DNA of 24,718 bases from Chloromonas sp. AAM2 (taxonomy: Eukaryota; Chlorophyta; Chlorophyceae; Chlamydomonadales; Chlamydomonadaceae), in NCBI GenBank assembly GCA_004335635.1, contig QAXH01002859.1, forward strand, positions 5,160 through 29,877. The letters are read 5' to 3'. Shown here piece after piece: positions 10,501 to 18,770 of this stretch. Positions within the stretch are counted from its first letter, which is position 1, and the number at the start of each line of letters is the position of its first letter. Position numbers and translations under genes: made by a program. The notes below the pieces were generated by a model. The model was given only the letters and a program-made list of their open reading frames with translations. It made no database searches and had not been told where the DNA came from.

Positions 10501-12495
10501 TACGCTGCCTCATGACACGCGGAAGAGTGACCGGGTATCACGGAAGTGTGACCCGGGTCCGCAGGAGTGTGAAGGGAATCTTGGTGGGCGATTGCACGTG
10601 GGAGTGTGGCAAGCTTCAGTTGGCGTTCATCTGGCATGGGAGGTAGTGGTATGGCTGCTGCATGACTACCTGTCACTGCTGCCCCTGTGCTCTCTGTTGT
10701 GGCTTCAGCGGTTGGGTGCTCTGCCTGCTCGCTGGTGCTTGCGCCACCTGTGTGTTGCAGGGCAAGGCATGCTCGTCATGTGAATGATGGAATGCAACAT
10801 GGGTGACACGTATATAACAAAGTACAGCATGCCTCCGGCATGACATTGCCTCGTCCAAGTGAACACGACTGGGCTAGGCTACGCACATGGTGGTGCGGTC
10901 ATCTGTGCATGGGTGCATGGGGGTGCATCATGCGACAGATGCATGGGTTGCATGGAATGAGATGTATGCAACCGACTTGGGCATGGTCCATGTGTCAACT
11001 GTGCATGGGATGCATGTTGGCTATGCATCACATGCACACGGGTGCATGAGCAGCATGTGGCCCACGTGTACCCTACCTGCAAAAAGCGCACCCTGTCCCG
11101 AGGGCGGTATGGCTCCCAGCTGTTCCAGCTCCACATGGTACATGTGCACTAACTGCTCCAGCTCAGACGCTATCACGTGGGTGCCAAAATCCAACGAAAT
11201 TGAAGGGGGTGGTGCGGCTGAGCTGTGTGTGGGAGAAGAGCTAACACTAGCAGCGCTGGTGTGGCTGGCAAGGCTCATGGTCTGGCTGTGGCTGAGCTGT
11301 CGGTTGAGTTGGTTGGGGGTTGGGTTTGTTGAGGTTGTTGATGGGCGGTCTAACTGTCGGCTGTTTGCATTGAGCTGCGCTAGGCTGGGAGGCATGTCAC
11401 TGGCCAGGAGAGTCTGCACATGCAAAGCATCGTGCTTGATCATTAGGTTGAATGGATATGCATATATTTACATCAGGCGGGCCCACATTGGGTGAAGCTT
11501 GGTTAATCAAGCACGTTACTCCAGCAGCGCAAAGCAGAACCGGAATCCATCGCTCATCCACATGGTCTTTACGTGCCAATCATTGGTCTTTTTAACGTCT
11601 GCCGATGGTTCTGCTTTGTTGCTGCTGATGATCCTTTCACGAGTAATGCTGTGCATCTTTCATGTGCGTTCAGTCAGTGAATCAACAACCACGGATCTCA
11701 GGTAGTGCCACAGCAGCAAAGCAGAACCATACTCAAGATTTCTCATCGCCAGTCGACCAACAACCAAGCATCAACAAAACTATGATGGATTATCCGCCAA
11801 ACCAACGCAGCCACTGAAAAAGTGTGCAATTGTGTGCCTGCAGTGCACAGAACTAACCAGGTTGCAGTCCTTGAAACGTTGTGCTTGTTCCCATCAGAAC
11901 ACTAGTTGCACCCCTACCTCAATGGTGCCTTTCACCAGTTTGCCTGACATGGCCGCCTGCGCCCTCCTGAGCTCCTCGCCACCAAAGCATGCCCGGAAGC
12001 CAGGGAACTGTGAGGGGTACGGACATGAGCCAGGCACATGCATGTTTGAGTGTTGCATACAGTCCGACCCCGACATGTGCAGTACTCTGGATGCTTTGCT
12101 GTGTGCAGTCAGGCATCCAGGCACATGCATCTTTGAGTGTTGCATACAGTCCGACCCCGACATGTGCAGTACTCTGGATGCTTTGCTGTGTGCAGTCAGG
12201 CATCCAGGCACATGCGAGGTCATACATGCAGGCACCAACAAAGGCGTCTTGAGCAATGCTGTGGCTGAGAGAGTGTGAAAACGGGGAGCCACGAGAAGGA
12301 TGTTGTGCCATTGTGGGGATAAAAAAAAGCTTGAGACAGCACCAGGTTTCATGATGAATTGGCCTCATTGTACATGTTCTGGGAAGTGAGGGCCAAGCCA
12401 AGACGCGACACCAATGATGAGACATTCCAGCTTCCGATGTTGCCCACCTGAGCTTCCAAAGATGCCTGGGGCGCGTACATGCTCATGATCTCCAT
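4571..12495 (-). CDS. HLB1: TPR protein with PH-like C-terminus, HLB1-like
   Basis: Thirteen exons join in frame to 572 residues: 12495-12448, 12007-11918, 11413-11077, 10504-10422, 9995-9871, 9022-8926, 8496-8426, 7936-7839, 7183-7020, 6748-6647, 6049-5958, 5689-5455, 4747-4571. Residues about 65-125 are a Ser/Thr/Pro-rich linker. Residues about 160-310 form TPR helices (HSARYNWGVALSDLA, PQALNNWGLVLQELS, DRGVYNLGTVCYAAA), including the NNWGLVLQ and YNLGTV signatures I recall from Arabidopsis HLB1 (HYPERSENSITIVE TO LATRUNCULIN B 1). A six-Gln run follows at about 326, then YRKSLGVVRRLLPLPFLRAG YLTA at 396-418. Residues about 436-545 read as a PH-like fold (WFILDSFSLRS, LPKGDAFTVVMHG, EFVFVAESDDSAEGWVDVL). 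Plant HLB1 acts at the trans-Golgi network/early endosome and in actin-linked trafficking; the same role here is inference. The start has an in-frame TAA upstream and context AGGATGG. Intron 12 needs a GC donor. Family assignment rests on remembered motifs. Confidence 0.75.
5453..5454 (-). other. Non-canonical GC donor of HLB1-like intron 12
   Basis: The exon ends HGAQLEHGQ and the next base pair is GC within CAG/GCGAGT. The following exon (4747) begins in phase 0 with EFVFVAES. The nearby GTGAGG donor four bases downstream would leave phase 1 and run into a stop after six codons, so only the GC donor preserves the PH-like domain. Confidence 0.6.
6265..6660. repeat. 32-bp minisatellite built from a splice donor junction
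   Basis: About 13 units of exactly 32 bp lie in intron 10 of the HLB1-like gene, with TTCGCACC starts at 6265, 6297 (variant), 6329, 6361 and so on to 6649. On the gene strand each typical unit reads GTGCGAAGAGTGAGTGTG, which is the last bases of exon 10 plus its GTGAGT donor. The unit at 6649 is the real exon/intron boundary. Eleven units keep the whole boundary. Confidence 0.95.
7938..8049. repeat. 16-bp tandem repeat at the acceptor of HLB1-like exon 8
   Basis: Seven near-identical copies of TGCATGGGCACACAGG (plus strand) begin within two bases of the exon 8 start (7936). On the gene strand each copy carries CCCATGCA, the sequence of the true acceptor (CCCATGCAG/GC); one copy at about 8019 repeats the full acceptor including AG/GC. 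Confidence 0.92.
8740..8925. repeat. Irregular repeat of donor-like GGTAGGGCT motifs
   Basis: The first 186 bases of HLB1-like intron 6 (gene strand) are irregular repeats of GGTAAGG, GGTAGGCTA, GGGTCAGGCT and similar strings. The true donor at 8925 is GTAAGG, so the array repeats the donor sequence without a fixed period. Confidence 0.6.
9765..9866. repeat. Pyrimidine-rich repeat at the donor side of HLB1-like intron 5
   Basis: Copies of CTCATTCTTCACACT with CTTTCTCATTC variants alternate over about 100 bases. On the gene strand they read GAAGTGTGAAGAATGAG, close to the actual exon/intron boundary GCGAAGTGAGTGTGAAG at 9871. Confidence 0.8.
10021..10180. repeat. Four perfect 40-bp tandem repeats
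   Basis: The unit starts AGATGGAAGGACCGGACAGG and repeats four times without a mismatch. It lies in HLB1-like intron 4, just upstream (gene strand) of the exon 5 acceptor at 9996. On the gene strand the array is pyrimidine-rich and so lengthens the polypyrimidine tract before the acceptor. Perfect copies imply recent expansion. Confidence 0.97.
11522..11728. repeat. Three copies of CAGCAGC(n)AAAGCAGAACC, one inverted
   Basis: Copies at 11522-11541 and 11711-11728 are in direct orientation, and the one at 11607-11627 is inverted. The second and third could pair as an about 20-bp stem around an 83-base loop. All lie in HLB1-like intron 2. A small foldback element is possible; no target-site duplication was recognised. 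Confidence 0.55.
12031..12215. repeat. 87-bp direct repeat, two copies plus a partial third
   Basis: Copies start at 12031 and 12118 with CAGGCACATGCAT and differ by very few bases; a third start (CAGGCACATGC) is at 12205. The array lies in HLB1-like intron 1, beginning 24 bases from the exon 2 acceptor. Confidence 0.95.
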
Positions 12496-13350
12496 CCTCA
12501 GTCTGTGGCTGTCGCTCGGCTCAGCTTATGATACTCCGACAGCTCTAGGGTTTGCGATGGGGTTCGCACATGCCACGGTCGGTGATACGTTCTGATGGCA
12601 AACTCATCTGCCCTGTGGTTTTCTCACCCATCCGTGCACAGATCATGTGCTTGGCCCCAAACGGCTTTTTGCCGTTACGATGGTCCCCATAGATTGCATT
12701 AGATCCCAAGGCAACATGATGCAGACATCGACAGCGGACTGCACCGTGTGCATGACATTTGTCCTCAATTGGTTCGATTGCTCCGCATGCAGACTTCACG
12801 ACACAGTGTAGATAGCAAATCATGCAAGAGACAAGTTTGGTCACCGTCCTGACAAACGCTGAGCAGCAAAAGGGAGCGTTCAGGTAGAAAGCAACGAAGA
12901 CCTCAGAGGGTCAAGGGACAACCACAACCTGGACGTCAACCGCTGACAGGCCCGAATTGAGGCAGCTACAGCGAGAAACAAAATAGTCTGGTCTAGAAAT
13001 GGTAAGGGCTTGGCAAGTTCTGGGATGGCGGAAGCGAAGTTAGCCAGGAACAGGAAGGGATGGTCGACGCTGAGCTGCCAAGCGGTGGGTTGCAAACAGT
13101 GATAGACCACGAAATCCTGCAGACTGTGTCAGAAGCGATCCAAAATGCCGGCTATAGGTGCGGTGGCAGGGGCTGGGTGACAGGCTTGACTACTTGTCTA
13201 CTTGACTACTTGTCTCGCACATGGCACGGCCCAGGCCAGTAGCCTTCCCAGATGGCTCACAGCATGTAACCAGGCTACTAAGTCTCTGTTCCAGTACATG
13301 TCGTGCACACGGCCCACACGGCCCGTACACTGCTGATAGTTTATCCATGA
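12496..13350. other. Interval between HLB1-like start and RHIP1-like stop
   Basis: It holds the upstream flank of the HLB1-like gene, the Cys/His-repeat reading frame listed separately (12545-12844, minus), and a plus-strand 60-codon frame at 13060-13242 (starting MVDAELPSGG) that I cannot support as a gene. A tandem TACTTGTCTACTTGAC repeat is near 13188-13215. Confidence 0.35.
12545..12844 (-). pseudogene. Decayed EsV-1-7-like Cys/His repeat frame
   Basis: A 99-codon minus-strand frame ends at TAG 12545. Its middle reads CRCLHHVALGSNAIYGDHRN then GKKPFGAKHM, followed by DRGMCEPHRKP. This resembles the EsV-1-7 repeat (Cys-x4-Cys-x16-Cys-x2-His, with a Tyr-Gly-Asp patch and a CAKH end) known from brown algae, some green algae, cryptophytes and their viruses. 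Here the second Cys is Ala and the third is Gly (GAKH), and the spacing is off by one. A CHAH upstream and a CEPH downstream would be the ends of neighbouring repeats. Lost cysteines and irregular spacing suggest a relic, though an intact diverged protein cannot be excluded. Confidence 0.35.
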
Positions 13351-15997
13351 TCAGATGTCCTTGTTAGCGATGCGGTACACTCCCTTGTTGATGCGAGCCA
13401 GGTGGGACTTCAGGGCTGCGGCCTGGGCAGCGGCCTGCGGGCAAAGGAAGATGAAAGAGGGAGGACGGCACAGTTGTTGACAGTTGCACCCTGGTTCCGT
13501 GATTAGGAAAGAAGACATGAATACTGACCAAACGGCAAGGAAGACGCATGAAGTTAGTGCACAGGCGACCTGAACCTGAACGAGAGGCGCATGATCGTGC
13601 ATGCCTTTGCTACGTGCTTCTCCTGCTCAACATAGAGGAAGTGTGCACCACATGATGCCTTGGCCTGTACTCACCTCGCCTCTCAATGCCAGGCTGCCGT
13701 CCACCTTCTTGAGCAGCCTCAGTTCACGCACTACCCCTGTAGGCACACGTGTGACGCACAATACACCGGGCATGTGCCTCACACCTGGCATGTGGCTCAC
13801 ACCTGGCATGTGGTACACACCTGGCCCGTGCCTTAGACCTGGCACGTGCCTCAGACCTGGCATGGGTGCCTCCAGCAACGAGTTGCCAAACACCAGGTGG
13901 TCTAGATGCCAAGGACTCACATGAGAAGTTATTAGAGTCCTCTATCAGAGAGATCCCAGCCCATGGTCCAAAATAGAATGTATAAAAATCTATTGATAGA
14001 ATCTGATAGAGCGACATCTAGCGGTTCTTTAAGCGTGTGCCGCACCCTAAAGACTATGCAGTGGTGATCACTCGTCTCAGGAACGTGCCGAGAGAGTTCC
14101 TCAAGTTGCCCCAAGGTGCAATGGCAGCCTCTGTAATAGCTGCCTGCCAGGCCAACGGCGCAGCGCCACTGCCCTCACAGCCACTGCCCTGACAGGTCCT
14201 GCACCGCCCTGCCACTAATTCTTCCCTCACCCGCTGCTGTAGCCTGGCTGGATGACACGGTGTTGGCCAGCCGCTGGAGCTCATTGCGCGTACCCCTGCG
14301 GAAAGACCGGTCGGAAGAGACCATTGTCGGACAAGTCTGTGCAAAAGCTGGCGAGCCTGGTTAATCAATAATAATCAGCAGTGCAGCCACTCGCAGTCGA
14401 TCACTGTGAAGTTGTGCAATAGGAAGTGCAGCTACCGGTTTGTAAACAGAGCTGCAACTGCGGCACGCTATCCGTAACGCTATGGTTATTCCTTGACCAC
14501 TGCTGATTGCACAGCTCAACAGACCTGCTAGTGATGTCAAGCAGGTCTGCACTCACTTGAGCTTTTGGTACCCCCTGTTGAGCTCCTCCTCCCCTGCCAA
14601 CAACCGCTCCTGCATGGTCAACCACCAATGACGCAGATACCCTTGGCTTTCAAGTCATCAACTTACACCCCATATCAACTTTTCAATCACTTTCACAATG
14701 ATGGTTTGTGTGTTATGTTATAATCTGAGATGAGGTATCAATGGATATGATTGGAAAACCTGAGCCTGAATCAGCTTTCACAATACTTCTAAACACAACT
14801 CCATTCAGCGCCTGAAGAGACCCTGCATGGATCGGTTCAGGACACGTGCTGAGCATTTCCTAGAAACTCCCTCACCTCCAATTTCTGCACTTGCGCTGAG
14901 TAGTCAGTGATCCTTGACTTGAGTGATTCCACCTTAGCCTCGTTGCGCTTGATGACTGTTTCCACGGAGGTGAGCCGTCCTAGGGTTATCCGCCACAACA
15001 TGCGCCGAGTGCCTGAGCGAAAAACAGTCACAGGCTGCACAGTACTGGTCGTCAACACTGAGTGCCACTGTGCCAATTCACCACAGCTCATATAATTGTA
15101 GGATACGCAGTCCTCAAGTCCACTGGAAACATTCACCCACCAGGTTAACCAGCGAGTTGCTAGGTGCAGTCGATATCACTATACTTTTTATATTAGTACT
15201 ATTCTGCCATACCAATTTCATCGCTGTTCACACCACAAACCCAAGTCCATGGTCACCCACCCGGAATCACCAGCAGTGCAGTCGCCGCTGCGCCCGAGTA
15301 AGCCGCGTATGGATTGGCGGCAGAGTAGGCGACAGCACCTGCAGACGGGCATGCAGAGCAGGTGTGTACCACATGCATGCTGGGGGAATGGTGCATGCAA
15401 GGTGGCGAGATTGCACATTCATAGTCAGTGTATCCGATTTCATTACATGTTTATGTGTCTTTCTGCCTAACCCATTCGACACCTTGGTTGAAGTTGACAG
15501 ACGGGCACGCAGTGCACCTTAGTGACTGTACATGCACCCAGCGGCGTTTCTGACCTGGTCACTAATAGTCACTCCAGCGTGTCAGCCAAGACTGCTACAT
15601 GCTTACAAAGCCCAACAAGCTGTACATGCATGCGTGCTGAGAAGGTGCACCTTTTACGCCTGCCACCGCTGTGTCTCCAAGAGCTCTTAGTGCAGACCTT
15701 CCCCAACCAACATATTCCTGCAACGGCAAGGCGACCTTGCAGCTGTTGAAACACATCGGGATGTTAGCATCATGAGCGACATGCATGATGCTGTGACCTT
15801 GACCCAATGGCCCGCACCTCCGCATGATCCAAGACATCTACCACTCCAGCGTAGGATTGTGATGCAGTCGAGTGTGTAGCTGCTGCTGTTCTCCCGATGC
15901 CCTGGCTGACCGACTTGAACCCTTCATCGACTGCTTGAGAGGTCTGGGCCATGAAGTCTTTAGATTGCTGTGCATCATCAGTTTTGGGAGCCGACAT
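13351..15997 (-). CDS. RHIP1: RHIP1-like single-span coiled-coil membrane protein
   Basis: Eight exons join in frame to 241 residues: 15997-15818, 15717-15651, 15338-15261, 15012-14876, 14609-14557, 14295-14231, 13736-13675, 13434-13351; all introns are GT-AG and all phases agree. Residues 1-60 are polar (MSAPKTDDAQQSKDFMAQTS). Residues about 84-108 contain a hydrophobic Ala/Leu span (YSGAAATALLVIPG), followed directly by TRRMLWRITLGRLTSVE and a long coiled coil rich in Lys, Glu and Leu to the end (INKGVYRIANKDI). The span followed by an Arg-Arg, aromatic, NTLGR-type motif, then a helical tail, is the layout I recall for Arabidopsis RGS1-HXK1-interacting protein 1, which links the glucose-responsive RGS1 and hexokinase 1. 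Here only the architecture is seen; the partner proteins are unknown. The start codon context is ACACAATGTC. Confidence 0.78.
13763..13870. repeat. 18-bp tandem repeat next to the RHIP1-like exon 7 acceptor
   Basis: Six copies with period 18 (CCTGGCATGTGGCTCACA type, starts at 13766, 13784, 13802, 13820, 13838 and 13856) lie in intron 6, about 30 bases upstream of exon 7 on the gene strand. Confidence 0.9.
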
Positions 15998-17377
15998 TGT
16001 GTTTGAATCAAGGAAAAGGGGCAGCGGAGGCGCAGGTGCGGTTAGACAGAGCTTGATCTTCGTAACGAGGGTCGGATTTGGATCTCAAATCTCGCGTTCT
16101 GCCGGATAGCTGGAACACGTATAATTATGTAGCTTGAATCAACTCGGCTGCGCCACATTGATAATGCCAAAGATAAACTCGCACTTTTCGTTGCACATGA
16201 ATCGTACACGCATGCACACATGTGCCTTCATGAGTCATCCTTTCAGTTCATGCAGTCGGTAATGTAGGGACGCACACATCATAAACAGGACGTCCGCTGA
16301 CTGCTGCATGCGTGTCGTGTTAGCAGCAGCAATGCAGGTCTGTTGGCAAGGAAGACATGCACAATGTACAAAACAGTGCTGCTGACAGCCAATGCATCAG
16401 CGCACGCAAGCCAGAGTGCTGACAGCCAAAGGTCATCTTGCAGCAGTGAGCCCAGAAGTCCGTTACATAGGCTACGCCCATTTCCTGCCACAGGCATGCA
16501 GTCCAGTCCAATCGTGACAAAGTCCGCAGGTGCCCACTCAAAAGATACAAAATCATATGTCAGCCACAACGTTCCTCGCTGCAGCAATCAAAGTAGTAAA
16601 CACTAACTGCAGCATCCTGTGCATACACGTCAGTGTGTTGCAAACACTGGTCTTCATCACGCTATCCCAACCACGTAGTCACTTGGCTTTCAAAGGCGAC
16701 TGAGAGCGCTCCAGGCAACCAACAAGGCATCTGCACAAAACCGACTCCCTTAAGCTCCTTCAAAGCAAGCCATGCTCACTACATGCTTGACGAGGCTCAA
16801 CGGCTTCACAAGAACGTCGCAGCTAAGCCATGGCAGGGTAGGTACATAAATGTTGCCCGTGCTGTCGATCAGCATGCCAAAACTGATAGTGCATGACATG
16901 TATGATAACAACTAGCAGCTACCGTTCAGCGCCTGGCAACTATTGTGGCTTGCTGTTGCTGTTGCGCGCCCATGCTCGCAAGTAGCAGCTGCTCTTGAAG
17001 TTGACCGCATGGCACCATGCAGCAGCTGGTTGCTGGATTAATTGAGCATGGATGACGACAACGGCTGCAACTGCAAGTGTGTGAGTTGTGCCTCACGCGA
17101 ACGATCCAATGACAGCTGGATGGCACCAGCGCAGCGCCAGCTGTCCTGGCCCCAGGCCCATTTCAGATCAAGTCTCAAGAGCTAGACGACCATCAAATAT
17201 TAACTGGTACATGCACCCGGTGTGTGAGCACTGACGCCACCTGATGGCTGGCTCCTGCTGTCGATGTGTGAATCCTGCCTCGCAGTAGCAGGTGCCAAGC
17301 TCGTGCCGCATCCCAGGCGGATAGCAATGGCTGCAGGCTTGTGCTGACCTTCTGTGACTGTGGATGTGAGCTGTGCC
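15998..17377. other. Intergenic stretch between RHIP1-like start and mago stop
   Basis: A minus-strand 102-codon frame (16279-16587) with a hydrophobic C-terminal half, and a plus-strand 87-codon frame (16633-16896), are the longest here. Neither matches a family I know, and neither has clear splice partners. The interval should contain the RHIP1-like promoter and the 3' flank of mago. Confidence 0.35.
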
Positions 17378-18547
17378 TCACTTGGAGATGGGCTGGATCT
17401 TGAAGTGTGCTGAAACAATGGAGAATACAAGGCACTTGATGTCCTGCAAGACACGATATGTGACAGCAGACCATGTATCCATGCATGCATAACGAGGGTG
17501 AGGTCAACACAGGCGTAGTCATGGGCCATGTGTTCTCATGGCAGCTGGCACAGTGGACGACAATGCTAGGTGCACTGACGGAACACAGGCTTGCCCGTGA
17601 ATGGCTGCTGCCAACCTGGCTTAGCAATAACGTAAGAACAGTGCACACTCCCATGCTCACCTGCACCAAGTAGTAGAAGACTCTCAACCCTTCTGGATCT
17701 TGGCTTTGCTGCACTTGCAAGACGGAGCCCAGCTTCGTGCATGTGAAGGAAACGTGTTGCCCATTGAGAATGATCTCCAATTCTTGCCGCCCCACTCGAT
17801 CAGGCTCTGGCCATTTGTTATCATCCTCCTTGATAACCTGCGAGCCGGGTAGTGCATGAATGCATCCCGTCAATGGCAAAGCATCAGGTGCATGCGTGCG
17901 TGGAACGCCTGTGCAGCAGATCGGAGAAGCAGCATGCAATGTGCAGTCACCGCCATCCATGCAAGCCGGCCCAGCCAGAGCCAGTGCATGGACACATAAC
18001 TGCGTGCATGGCTCAGTTGGCACACCCTCCATGCCAACCCCGACTGGCTGCATGCCATTCACACTGCTACGCCCACCTCGCTGTCCACCACAATGCGTTT
18101 GACCTCATCAAGCAGGGCTTGACCCACGAAGACCTCGCGAGTAATCATCTCGTCGTTCTTGTAGTTTGAGTTGTTAGCATACCGCATCTGTAGGCAGCAG
18201 TGTGCGCAGGCTCAGAGCGTTGGCTGCCAGGAGCTTAGGTTTCCCAGATCATCGATGTAAACAGGCGACTGCAGGCTGGGGCGTGCCGAGGAGCACCAGG
18301 AATCATGATTCTAGTTGATGGAAATAATTGCGCTGATACGTACCCGTCCATCAGGCCGAAACTCGAACTCGATGAACTCATGTCCCCATCTGCATGGTGT
18401 GGTGACCAAGCAAGTCATTTGCATGTCGTCTTAAATACCCGCAGATTCCTGGTATCTGTCCATAGCGGGTAAAGCATGCATGGCGGGCCGGAACACCTAC
18501 TTTCCGTGGTGCCCCTGGTAGTATCGCAGATAGAAGTCGTCAGACAT
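17378..18547 (-). CDS. MAGO: Mago nashi, exon-junction-complex core protein
   Basis: Five exons join in frame: 18547-18501, 18389-18344, 18187-18077, 17837-17661, 17443-17378, encoding 148 residues, the usual family length. The protein starts [20 protein letters not shown] and continues with the family hallmarks [48 protein letters not shown] and a final [15 protein letters not shown]. Mago pairs with Y14 (RBM8A) to form the heterodimer that locks eIF4A3 on spliced mRNA near exon junctions, in the nucleus and on exported mRNP. All introns are GT-AG; exon 1 ends in phase 2 inside Lys16 and the other boundaries are phase 0. It is head-to-head with OSCP1, with 223 bp between the start codons. 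No gap or unusual residue is seen. Identification is near certain. Confidence 0.97.
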
Positions 18548-18770
18548 TGGTGCAAAATGCTGTGTGTGGAAGGTAAGGGAGTGGAATGCACTCGCAAAGC
18601 AGGCTAGGCTACATTTCAGACTTGGCATGTCGGTTGCGACAGTTGCGCCTTTTTTCATTTCCGTACTCGTTGCCATTTGCACCATAAACCTCGTAGGACA
18701 GCAGCGGACGTGAAGCGCCACTCCATTCCTACACTTGCCGGTTCACGGTCTTGCTTCCTGGCGAGTCATC
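18548..18770. promoter_or_regulatory. Divergent promoter region of mago and OSCP1
   Basis: Only 223 bases separate the two opposed start codons, so both 5' untranslated regions and promoters must fit here. No TATA box is evident. A T-rich string (CCTTTTTTCATTTCC) at about 18648-18662 is the most distinctive element. Confidence 0.6.

Noticed and set aside
13060..13242. Plus-strand 60-codon frame beginning MVDAELPSGG
   Set aside because: Plausible composition, but no family, no splice context and no continuation; not enough to call a gene.
16279..16587. Minus-strand 102-codon frame with hydrophobic C-terminal half
   Set aside because: No recognisable family, no clear splice partners, and overlapping frames are also hydrophobic; kept only as a note in the interval.
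17193..18062. A long 289-codon minus-strand frame
   Set aside because: It reads through mago exon 4 and the flanking introns; the true exon is 17837-17661 within it.
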